Assembly (NCBI GenBank): GCA_963920525.1
Contig: OY986436.1
Span: 175,824,361 to 175,888,360 of the forward strand
Reading direction: 5' to 3'
DNA from: Dichetophora obliterata
Taxonomy: Eukaryota; Arthropoda; Insecta; Diptera; Sciomyzidae
DNA: 64,000 nucleotides
Below, one piece after another: positions 1 through 9,410 of the stretch. A program made the translations under genes and the position numbers. The notes beneath the pieces were generated by a model. The model did not search any database. It worked only from the letters and a program-made list of their open reading frames with translations, and had not been told where the DNA came from. How positions within the stretch are numbered: the stretch's first letter is position 1; every line of letters begins with the position of its first letter.

Positions 1-1263
1 TTTACGCTGAAAGCATGTTTATGAGTAATACAAATTTGGCTTTCAAATACCTCTTCCTCATGCTAGTTACTTTCGCTAAAATTTGTAATCAAACATAACG
101 ATTTGCAACGTTGGTTGACTGGACTTGTCCGACACGTGACAGTAGATGTCTTCTTTTTTTATCTTGCATTTAATAAAATTTAAAGAAAATTTGATTTAAT
201 TAGACAAAGGGAATTCACTTCCAATGTGTAAGTTTAGAATTGACTGTACAATAAACTCAAAAAATAGTTTTATTTGTCTGTACGTGACCGTGGAATGCTT
301 CCCATACATTTTTCCTTCAGCGCATACACATATCGCTCGTTTTCTTCAATAACGTCAGAAGTTAAGAAATTTAAAAATCGAGTAAATTTTGTTTAAATAT
401 GATCTACATTATATGTAGGTAGGAAGGTATCTTTATATTGCATACGCATGAGAGTAGATCTTGTGATTACTTCACCTTAAGAAATCTTAAATGTATTCGC
501 ATTAAAAATATATATTTCTAGCATTAGTTTTGCAGTGCCGTTGTATTCTGATCCAACAAATTCAAAACAAATTATACTTGTCGATAATTTGAAAGATAAA
601 GAGCAATTTCTTATGTCTTTTTCAAACTTAAAATGAATGCTTCCCCTTAAAAAAACAAATTTTTCAATTTGTTTCAATCTGATTGTGGCGTTATTGAAGA
701 ATGTGTGCAATATGTCTTAAGAAATATAATAAAAAAATTTTGATTTTGTGAAAAACACAATCAGAACAACGCCTTTATTTGAAAAGACTCCAGAATGACT
801 CCAAAACTGGCGAGATCATTAGAGACTCGTAAAAGCAATGTTCCGAAGAAGTCTTGAATATAAATAGCCCCCCCAAAAAAGTATTCAGTGCTGGTGCTGC
901 AGCGCTACAAAAGTTAAAAGACACCAGCGAAAGGCAGCAGCTGTTAAAACTTTGATAAGTATACAATAAATAAAATGCGTTGCTAGAATTAAGATTTTTT
1001 TTTTGTCTTGAAAATCATTTAAAAATAGATTCAAGTAAATTAAATCTTAAAAATTTAATCATAATTAATGTATAAAATCCCGTTCATAGTGTATATGTTT
1101 GTTTCTATTTGTATTTTAAAAGTTATAAAAAACAATAAAGTACACAACAACATTGAAAAATTTTCACTTGTATATCAATACCAATTCTCTTTCTAAACCA
1201 AATCCATTCAGTATTCAATTAATATTTGTCTTTATTCTCCGAAAATTACGTTGCAATGTCAAA
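1..1263. other. AT-rich flank, no gene recognised
   Basis: This is the sequence into which the large LTR element inserted. It is AT-rich with short stop-bounded frames only. I see no domain, TIR pair or RNA gene in it. Confidence 0.5.
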
Positions 1264-1267
1264 CATT
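1264..1267. repeat. Target site duplication CATT, left
   Basis: CATT immediately precedes the TGTCATG end of the left LTR and is repeated just after the right LTR at 18769-18772. A 4-bp duplication fits a Ty3/gypsy integrase. Confidence 0.85.
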
Positions 1268-1860
1268 TGTCATGTTTCCTCACCATTCAATTCTTTGTGG
1301 TTGGTGCTGCCCGTGGCTAGGTAGCCCTTGCATTGCACCACTGTCGTCCCTCTGGCAGCGCTGGTACGCTGGCATATTGCGCGGCTAAGGCTCGCCGGAT
1401 GGGGGTGGTGTTCTTGCCAGTCCGGTCCGACAGCAGGAAACTTCACATGAATAACAATCGTACCAGCTGAAAAGAAAAATTACCGCCTGGTAAAAAAACC
1501 CGGAAAAACCCATAACCAACGAAAAATCTTGAAAAACGATAAATAAAAAAAACCCGCTTATTTTATGAACACGACGAAGGAATAAGACTCGGTTGCTTGC
1601 GGTTGCCGCTTTGGCACGTCTCGTGGGTCGATCTTCGGTGTAGGTCGATCGCCCTAGGCTAACCCGCCCCTTCTGGCCACAAAAGACCAGCCATGGTGAC
1701 CCTTCGCCTGTGTCTAGGTCACCCCAAAACTTCTTTACTCACGCCCTTCCGTTACGATTCACGCCACCTGCCCTTGTTAAATTAAGGAAACATGGTTGCT
1801 ATATCCAATTTCAATTTAACATTTATTTAATAACAACCAACTTTAACATTGTCTCATTCC

Positions 1861-2262
1861 TTTTTTTTTTTTATTACTTAAACTAATACAATTGAAGGTA
1901 AGATTATTATTAGAGCTATTTTAAAATATTTACCAAATACTAAGTCAAAGAATATTCTTGCAATACCGCATAGAAAAATTAACAATTTCTTTCTAAGCGC
2001 TGGACCAATATACCATTAGGATTACAGTAGTTAAACTTAAACGCAATGCATTTTTTTTTCCAAAGGCATTTTTCAACTTACAACTTTTCAACTTACAATT
2101 TAAAAAAAAAAAAAATCAAGAAACTATTTCCGTTCTAATTGGATGTTCTCTAGATTATAAAAAATAGTCGCATACAAAAAAAATTAAGGAATAACCGTAA
2201 CGATAATAGGCAAAACTTTTCCGAAAAATAGTAATTGATGAAAGTATAGAATTCTTGTTTTT
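1861..2262. repeat. LTR-internal duplicated block, copy 1
   Basis: Starts with a T-run then TTATTACTTAAACTAATACA and continues to TTCTTGTTT. It is a diverged direct copy of 3166-3555, sharing AGCGCTGGACCAAT, TTAAACTTAAACG and GGAATAAC landmarks in the same order. Confidence 0.8.
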
Positions 2263-2269
2263 TTTTTTT

Positions 2270-3060
2270 CTTCGCGTTTATTTTCGTTTAGTTTTTAATT
2301 AAGTTGTATTGCTTTTAGTTTAGTTTCTAATTAAGCTGTTTTTATTTTAGTTTAGTTTTCTAATTATGTTGTTTTTATTTTAGTTCAATTTTAATTAAGT
2401 TGTTTCTATTTTAGTTTAGTTTTTAATTAAATAGTTCTTAATGATATGGTTTGGGTTTTTAGTTTAGTTCTTAATTATGTTGCTTATAATTATATCGCGC
2501 TTAATTTAGTTTAGTTTTTAATTAAGTTGTTTTTATTTTCGTTTAGTTTTTAGTTATATAGCTTTTAATTATATCGCCTCTATTTTAGTTTAGTTTTTAA
2601 TTAAGTCGTTTTTATTCTAGCCTAGTTTTTATTAAGTAGTTTTCTTTTAGTTTAATTTTTTTTTTCTTAGTAGTTTTAGTTTAGCTTAGTTCGTAATTAA
2701 GTTGTTTTAATTCTATCGCGCTTATTTTAGTTTAGTTTTTAATTAAGTTGTTTTTATTTTAGATTAGTTTTTATTAAGTAGTTTTTATTCTAGTTTAATT
2801 TTTAATTAGGTTGCTTTTCTTTTAGTTTAGTTTTAATTAAGTGGTTTTATTTTAGCTTAGTTTTTCATTAAGTTGTTTTATTTTAGCTTAGTTTTTATTA
2901 AGTAGTTTTTATTTTAGTTCAGTTTTTAATTATCTCGCGTTTAATCATATAGCTTTTATTTTAGTTTAAGTTTTAATTAAGTTGTTTTTATTTTAGTTTA
3001 AGTTTTAATTAAGTTGTTTTTATTTTAGTTTAGTTTCTAATTAAGTGGTTCTTATTTTTA
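2270..3060. repeat. AT-rich minisatellite inside the 3' LTR
   Basis: Roughly 25 imperfect units of about 30 bp built on TTTTAGTTTAGTTTTTAATT followed by AAGTTGTTTTTA. The same array lies in the other LTR at about 15015-15800. It separates two diverged copies of a ~400 bp block, suggesting the LTR grew by internal duplication and repeat expansion. Confidence 0.85.
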
Positions 3061-3165
3061 TTTTTTTTTTTTTTACTATGCTAAAATGTAAGTCTACTAA
3101 ACTTGAAATTATGAAGAAAAAAAACCTTAAAACTTGTCGAAAAGAGTTCGTGTTGCTCTTTTTTT

Positions 3166-3555
3166 TTTTCTTATTACTTAAACTAATACAAATGAAGGTA
3201 AGATCATTATGCGGGCTATTTTAAAATATTTACTAAATACTAAGTCCAAGCATACTCTTGCGATACAGCATAGGAAAATTTACAATTTTTTTTTTTTTAA
3301 GCGCTGGACCAATGTACCATTATGCTTACAGTCGTTAAACTTAAACGTAATGCATTTTTCAGCTACAAAGGCATTCTTCAACTTACAACTTTTCTAACTT
3401 ACAATTTTTAAGAAAAAATCAAGAAACCATTTCCATTCTAGATTTTAAAAGATATTCGTATACCAAGATTTAAGGAATAACAGTAACAATAAAAGGCAAA
3501 ACTTTTTCGGAAAAAGAATAATAGTTGATGTAAGTATAAGATTCTTGTGTTTTCT
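3166..3555. repeat. LTR-internal duplicated block, copy 2
   Basis: Diverged direct copy of 1861-2262 on the other side of the minisatellite. The two copies differ by scattered substitutions, so the duplication predates the present insertion, in which both LTRs carry it unchanged. Confidence 0.8.
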
Positions 3556-4873
3556 TTTTTCATATAAAAAACTCTTTCGATTCGAAAATCCAATACAGCT
3601 GGGATAGGAATTGACTGATTATTTCTATTACAAAATATTTTACCAGTACCGTATAATGTCGGCATAAATTGTTTAGTACATTTAAGTTGAATGCTTCAAC
3701 AACAATTAGATTAAGAAATATAAATTTATGTGCACATAATTTTTGTTCAAATATTTAAGCTTTAACTGTTTGTGCATGTATTAGATCATGGGAAAAACAA
3801 GTCTTGAAAAAAAAAGTACAATACCATATGTATATGCAATTGTATCGCCATTGTCGAATAACATCGAATCGAAAAAATTTCATATTTGAAGCTCCTTTTT
3901 TTTTCAACTTTATATTATGTTACCCCAGTATTAAAAATGGCCGTTTAACATTCTTAATAAATTTGCTCTAAACTGCATGCATTACATGTAAAAAATTAAC
4001 ATCGTTTTACAACGAATTCTCACTTTAAATTAATATCAAAAATTATCAAAAGTCCAGTTGTAAAAATATAGATGTAAAAAAACGAACGGAAAGCCAATGT
4101 TTTGTAATTGTAAAAAGCAAAAAAACTTCTTTACAGGTGGCAAGCAAGAGAGCAAGGGCCGCGATTTCGGGATTTTAGCCAAAAACAAACAAAAGTCAAG
4201 ACTTAATTCTAAAGTAAGAATTCTACCAAAATAAATATATAAAGGTCACTGCATTCTTGCCAAAATTTAGCATCCGCCAACCCAACATGTTGCGTATGCA
4301 ATTATTTAAATTACTCGAATACACGCTTACCAATCCCAGGCCGCAATTCGCAAACCTGGGGTGAGTGCCGCAATGGTGGAGGTAGTTGGTGTCGTCGCTA
4401 CTGGTGGTGCTGTTGATGTCGTTGGCCACCCGCTAGCTGATGCTGGCAAACGCTGGAGGTTGGTGGGTTGACGATGGTGGAGCTGGTTGTGATGACCTGG
4501 CTGTTGTTGATTTTGGTGGTAGAAAGGGCAACGTGGTGTTGTGTGGAGGTGGCCCAGTAGTGGTGGTGGTGACGAGGGTGTTGGTGATGTCGTTGTTGTT
4601 GTTGTTGGTGGACTCTCCTGGTGTTGTTGGAACTGGCTGGCTGGCTGCTGGTGATTGAGTGCTGGGATGGTTGGGATTTCCGTCTCGATACAGGAGGCGG
4701 CGAAAGTAGCTGCTGCTGCTGCCGGTGGTGACTAGTCCGATGAGGTTGGCGTTGGTCCTTTGTGGTGCGCTAGCTGACGAGGCGATAGTAGGTGGTGGCG
4801 ATTTGAGCGCTAGCTTTTATGGCCTAGCTGAGCTGTGCTGCTGCTATGGTTGCTGTTGGCTGGGGGTGGCGAC

Positions 4874-4981
4874 TATCGCTGCTGTTTTAGTTAGCGCTGC
4901 TGTTTTAGTTAGCGCTGCTGTTTTAGTTAGCGCTGCTGTTTAAGATAGCGCTGCGGTTTAAGATAGCGCTGCTGTTGTAGT
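4874..4981. repeat. 18-bp tandem repeat, six units (3' LTR)
   Basis: Units of the form TAGCGCTGCTGTTTTAGT, the later ones with TTTAAGA or TTGTAGT endings. The other LTR has seven units. The unit contains the palindrome AGCGCT. Confidence 0.9.
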
Positions 4982-5928
4982 GGATCTTTGAGACGTCGCT
5001 TCGAAAACCGGCTCCTTACGATAGCGCTGCAGACAGACGGCCTGCAGTGGTTATTATGGCCGCCGCTACCTTTTTGGCACAGTGGTGCGCTGATGTATGC
5101 GGTGTGGGTGACGCGCGCTTCATTAGCTGAACTTGGCGTTGCTTGAAATTAAGGGTGCATATGTTGCTGACGGTCGTTTGTTTGCTGCTCCTTCTCTACC
5201 CACTGTCGTTGCACACTTGAAAAAGTTGCTCTGTCTGCTTTATTCATTCTAGACCACTTTGCTTGCCTTTTATTAAGTGTGCACCAGCACCGTCGAGCGA
5301 AGCTATCTTGAATGGATATTATATTCATGCAAACAAAAACGATAAGCAATGTCTAACAAAATGACTCACAAATAGAAAAAATTTACCTATCCCAAAATCG
5401 TCGTTGTTTTTTTTTTCTTCAGCAACTTCTGACCAGCCACGAGTAATGCAAAATTTTAATGTGTTAAACTTTGCATATCTTCGTCTACCCAGGGTTGTAT
5501 TTTCTTGCCATTTCGATGATTTTTGGTACTTTGGCAGTGTTGCCACATGTTATCGGTTAAGGTTAGTATGCATTCCCTTTTTAGGCATTCAGACGGGCCA
5601 ACTACCGATGTTGTTCCAACTTCGCTCCCTTTTCGGTGGAATCGACCATAACCGATGGGAGTAGGTAAAGGTTGGGTTGGACTTGCGGATGACACGTCGG
5701 CCAGATTCCGTTAACCGACGCTTGTTTCGGAATTCCGATTGGCTACCGATTCAAGCGCGTGTCGGATCACGCCATTTTCCCGAACGGTTTATGCCCGCTG
5801 AAACTAATGGTACCATTTTTGTTGGTATTTTTCCCTTTCAAGCCCGTGTATGGCCATTTTGTTTGCCCGAACGTTCTCGAACCTCACCGAGGTGCCACAT
5901 CTAAATGAAAAAAGTTGTGTGCACTGAC

Positions 5929-5942
5929 ACACTAGAGGGCGC
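5929..5942 (+). promoter_or_regulatory. CTCF-like motif in the 3' LTR
   Basis: ACACTAGAGGGCGC fits 13 of 14 positions of the animal CTCF core CCASYAGRKGGCRS. It sits in an inverted repeat (CACTAG, six bases, CTAGTG), 62 bases from the LTR edge. The match is by eye; binding is not shown. Confidence 0.35.
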
Positions 5943-6068
5943 TAGTGGAAATACCATGGGTATTCACGAAGGGTATTATTCCCTCTACGCAGGTGCCCAT
6001 GACAAACCCAGGGACTCTCGACCAGCTTCTCAGCTTAAGAGATACATGGGAAAAGATGGCATCATTGG

Positions 6069-6084
6069 CTCTCTCCCTACCTCC
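6069..6084 (-). promoter_or_regulatory. Candidate polypurine tract
   Basis: On the coding strand GGAGGTAGGGAGAGAG lies just after the pol stop but 64 bases from the LTR edge. Polypurine tracts normally touch the LTR; the sequence that does so here (AGTCCCTGGGTT) is not purine-rich. So this is a weak candidate. Confidence 0.3.
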
Positions 6085-6092
6085 GAACTTGA

Positions 6093-9000
6093 TTATTGTT
6101 TTAAGTCTTTCGCGTGAAAAATTCCTATCGTTTTGCCACTTAAATCTTCCAACTCATACAGACTGTTCCCTACTGCCCTCACTATTCGACACTTTAGAAA
6201 ACGCTTTGACAGTTTCGCGCTGATTTGCTTGGAGAAATCACTAAGCTGAAAGTTCCTTCGGTAGACTTCCTGTCCGGGTTGAAATTTAATTTTTCGACTT
6301 TTCAAGTCGTACCTCTTAACATTCTGTTCGTGACTCTTATGTAGCTGTTCGCGGATTTTGTTGCGAATCAGGTCTTGCCGAACCGGCTTCGGTATCACCA
6401 ACGTTTCAGGATCGCTTAGCAGACCCAGTCTCTTTGCTACCTTGTAGGCGCTAGCATGTGTTATCATGTTATGACCGAAGAGAGCAAAATAAGGTGTCAT
6501 TCCTATGGAGGAGTGCACCGAAGAACGCAAGGCACCTTCAATGTCTGACAAATGCTGGTCCCAGTTGGTTTGATCTTGGTCGAGGTATGACCGAATCGCC
6601 GCGAGAATGGACTGGTTGACCCTCTCCGAAGCGTTGGCTTGAGGGGCGTAATTAGCAGTGCGTACATGTCTTATTCCAAAATTATTGATCATTTCGGCAA
6701 ATTCTTTACTTAAAAATTGCATGCCATTGTCGGACATGAGTATTTCTGGGGTACCGAATTTATGAAAAACTTCTGAAATTAGAAACTGGATTACATTGCG
6801 CGCGGTCGCTTTCGTCATCGCCTTTAACAGGGTAAATTTTGTGAAATAGTCTAAGACTATGAAGATGTAGGTATTTTTCTTTTTAGAACGCACGTATGGA
6901 CCGAGAAAATCCACGTAAATTTTTTGAAACGGCCGTATTATTTGCGACTCTTGCCCCATAGGTGGTCTTAGAACCATTTGAGCTGGTTTGCATTCCTTAC
7001 AGACTTGACAATCATTAATGAAATTGAGGACCTGTTGGTTCATATTTGGCCAGTAAAAATATTCCTTGATACGCTTTAAAGTTTTTGTGAAACCACCATG
7101 AGCGACTTGAGGAGGTTGGTGTGCGTTAGCAATAATTGAATGCGTCAAAGGCGCTGGAACCCAGAGTTTCCATGCGAAATCTTCACCATCGGGTGTGCCA
7201 TCATATGGAACCGTACGCTTATAAGCGAAACCATCTATTACCTTGAGGTCAGGCAACTGGGAGTGATTTTTAGTTATGGTACTTAACAAATCCGTATACT
7301 CTTCGCTTAGAAACTCAGGTGACTCGAGGTCAATTAATGCCTTTACCTCACAACTTATTTCGTCCATGTCGTAGCGTGATAACGTGTCGGGAACGACGTT
7401 CTGAGCCCCTTTACGGTGAGCTATCTCGAAGCTAAAGCTTTGCAGATACAAACTCCACCTCGCCAATCGACTGGTTAAGTCTTTATGCGACATTAGCCAT
7501 TTTAGGCTGGAGTGATCCGTTATCACCGTAAAAGGCATTAGCTCGATATAGGCTCTAAACTTCGTTATCCCCATTACCACCGCTAGACATTCGCGCTCAG
7601 TTACTGAATAATTCTTCTGCGCAGGCGTGAGCTTCTTTGAATAGTAGGCGATAGGATGTTCGCCACCCTCATCATCTTTTTGAAACAAAACGCCTCCAAT
7701 TCCAATGTTAGATGCATCTGTTTGTACATAAAAATGTTTCGAAAAATCTGGATGTACCAGGACTGGACTAGAAATAAGAGCTGTTTTTAATTTATCGAAG
7801 GCGCTCTTAGCCTCATCACCGAACTCAAAAGTTTTCGCTTTTTTCAGCGTATCAAAAATGGGTGCTGCTATAGTAGCGTAATCGCGAATAAAGCGACGGT
7901 ACCATCCCGTGGCTCCCATGAAACTTCGAACTTGTTTTGGAGTTTTTGGGTATGTATATCGGTCAATGGCATGGACCTTGTCTGGGTCTGGTCTTAATTT
8001 ACCTTCGCCTACGATATAACCTAGGTACCTTAGCTCACTACAACAAAACTTCGATTTGGCCACGTTAATGGTTAGGTTGGCCGAACTTAACAACTGCGCT
8101 ACCTGCTCTAACTTTTTGAGGTGACTATCGAAATCTGAAGACACAACAAGGAGATCGTCCAAATAAATGAAAACGCTTTCACGAAGATTGGCTGGCACGA
8201 CTTTGTCCATCAACCGGCACAACCGTTGGGCTGCATTACATAGCCCAAAAGGCATGACGGTAAATTGACAAAGCGGACGACCTGGCACTGTAAACGCGGT
8301 TTTCTCCCTACTACTGACGGCAAGCGGAATTTGCCAAAAGGCGTCTTTAAGATCCACACTTGAGATAAAGTGTGTGTCACCGAGACGACTGAGCAACCCC
8401 TCTATGTGTGGAAGTGGGTAGGCGTCCTTCACTGTGAGTGCATTGAGCTTGCGAGCGTCCAGGCACAATCGACATTTCTCGCCTTTTCGCACGAAGGCCA
8501 CTCGATTGTTCCATGGACTTTCGCTCGGCTCAATAACTCCCAGTGAAAGCATCCTATCCAGCTCCGCAAACATGAGACCCTGGACAGCCGGTGAGACTGG
8601 GTAGTGCTTATCTTTCACAGGCACTGCGTCGCCGGTATCTATAAGGTGCTCTTCTAAAGACGTCTTGCCTAGACCTTTCTTCGTAAAGCAGGGAAATTTT
8701 TCTATAACTGCGTTAAGCCTGTGTTGTTGCTGGGCTGTCAAAACTTTCATTTTCGGCGTTGCATGGCTTTGGACTTCTTCCTCCAAAGCAATGTTGTTGG
8801 TCGTTATGCTATCAACTTTGAGCTGCATGAGATTGAATTTTTTTATAAAGTCTACACCTAGAAACAATTCTCGTTTTAGAGAAGGTGTTAAATAAAAAAC
8901 AATCTCCTGCTCTTGGTTGTCGAATTTAATTTTAGCTTTAACGCGACCTATGATTGAATGCATTCGCCCATCGGCAGTTTTGACGAAAGATTTAAACTTA

Positions 9001-9407
9001 AAAATAGGCAACTTGCACTTTTCCACAAAACTTAAGCAGTTATTCCCTAAACACGACACTGTTGCTCCACTGTCTAATAATCCCTCAATTCGCTGTCCAT
9101 TTATTTCAATATTTGTGTAAAACCTACTGTCTTCGCCCTCATAAAGTTCTGATGCTGAAATTTCTTTATAATTATTTTTCCTCAAACGATATCTAACTCT
9201 TGTCTTTTCGATTTTTGTTGGCTGCTCTGCAAATATTCTTTTTCGAACTTCCTCATAGTTTTTGAGTCTCACATGAAATGGTTTAATTTCTTTCAACTTT
9301 ACTTCAACGGTATTTACGGCTTGATCGCAACTACTTTGATTACTCTTATTCTTAGATGTTAAAACAACAATTTTATTTTCTACTTCGGTCTGTGTGGCTG
9401 AGGTTAG
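6093..9407 (-). CDS. Pol polyprotein: protease, RT, RNase H, integrase
   Basis: The frame continues from gag past the UGA and has no ATG at its beginning; the first TTG is at 9296, so it is most likely a readthrough extension. Counting from that TTG (1067 residues to the stop): aspartic protease with DSGA at 75-78; reverse transcriptase with the YLDD catalytic box at 378-381; RNase H with Asp527, Glu569 and Asp594; integrase zinc domain His726, His733, Cys763, Cys766; and integrase core Asp796, Asp856, Glu891, a proper DD35E spacing. All key residues are present and no stop or frameshift interrupts it. The stop lies 88 bp before the LTR, leaving no room for env. Together the enzymes copy and insert the element. 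The domain order RT-RNase H-integrase identifies Ty3/gypsy rather than copia. Confidence 0.95.
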   Translation of the reverse strand, partial: LTSATQTEVENKIVVLTSKNKSNQSSCDQAVNTVEVKLKEIKPFHVRLKNYEEVRKRIFAEQPTKIEKTRVRYRLRKNNYKEISASELYEGEDSRFYTNIEINGQRIEGLLDSGATVSCLGNNCLSFVEKCKLPIFKFKSFVKTADGRMHSIIGRVKAKIKFDNQEQEIVFYLTPSLKRELFLGVDFIKKFNLMQLKVDSITTNNIALEEEVQSHATPKMKVLTAQQQHRLNAVIEKFPCFTKKGLGKTSLEEHLIDTGDAVPVKDKHYPVSPAVQGLMFAELDRMLSLGVIEPSESPWNNRVAFVRKGEKCRLCLDARKLNALTVKDAYPLPHIEGLLSRLGDTHFISSVDLKDAFWQIPLAVSSREKTAFTVPGRPLCQFTVMPFGLCNAAQRLCRLMDKVVPANLRESVFIYLDDLLVVSSDFDSHLKKLEQVAQLLSSANLTINVAKSKFCCSELRYLGYIVGEGKLRPDPDKVHAIDRYTYPKTPKQVRSFMGATGWYRRFIRDYATIAAPIFDTLKKAKTFEFGDEAKSAFDKLKTALISSPVLVHPDFSKHFYVQTDASNIGIGGVLFQKDDEGGEHPIAYYSKKLTPAQKNYSVTERECLAVVMGITKFRAYIELMPFTVITDHSSLKWLMSHKDLTSRLARWSLYLQSFSFEIAHRKGAQNVVPDTLSRYDMDEISCEVKALIDLESPEFLSEEYTDLLSTITKNHSQLPDLKVIDGFAYKRTVPYDGTPDGEDFAWKLWVPAPLTHSIIANAHQPPQVAHGGFTKTLKRIKEYFYWPNMNQQVLNFINDCQVCKECKPAQMVLRPPMGQESQIIRPFQKIYVDFLGPYVRSKKKNTYIFIVLDYFTKFTLLKAMTKATARNVIQFLISEVFHKFGTPEILMSDNGMQFLSKEFAEMINNFGIRHVRTANYAPQANASERVNQSILAAIRSYLDQDQTNWDQHLSDIEGALRSSVHSSIGMTPYFALFGHNMITHASAYKVAKRLGLLSDPETLVIPKPVRQDLIRNKIREQLHKSHEQNVKRYDLKSRKIKFQPGQEVYRRNFQLSDFSKQISAKLSKRFLKCRIVRAVGNSLYELEDLSGKTIGIFHAKDLKQ

Positions 9408-9410
9408 TCA
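9405..9410 (-). promoter_or_regulatory. Leaky stop UGA-CUA between gag and pol
   Basis: The gag stop is TGA (9410-9408) followed by CTA. The frame then stays open for 37 codons into pol. UGA-CUA is a known high-efficiency readthrough context in animal and viral messages. Gag and pol in one frame separated by one stop points to readthrough rather than the -1 frameshift common in gypsy elements. Function is inferred, not shown. Confidence 0.75.

Larger units (their letters stand above)
1268..6004 (-). repeat. 3' LTR (sense of element), 4737 bp
   Basis: This copy lies downstream of pol on the coding strand and matches 14008-18768 almost base for base. It ends CATGACA at 6004, 88 bases beyond the pol stop. 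Subregions mirror the other LTR: GC-richer terminal block 1268-1800, duplicated AT-rich block (1861-2262 and 3166-3555), minisatellite 2270-3060, G-rich block 4340-4700 and 18-bp tandem units 4874-4981. Confidence 0.93.

Noticed and set aside
4223..5695. Several 60-90 codon frames on both strands in the LTR (repeated at 16969-18459)
   Set aside because: They overlap each other in different frames, follow GGTGGT and GCTGTTTTAG repeats, and show no domain. Their conservation between the LTRs is explained by LTR copying.
9294..9296. TTG as the real start codon of pol
   Set aside because: The frame is open upstream back to the gag UGA, so a non-AUG start is unnecessary; readthrough explains it better.
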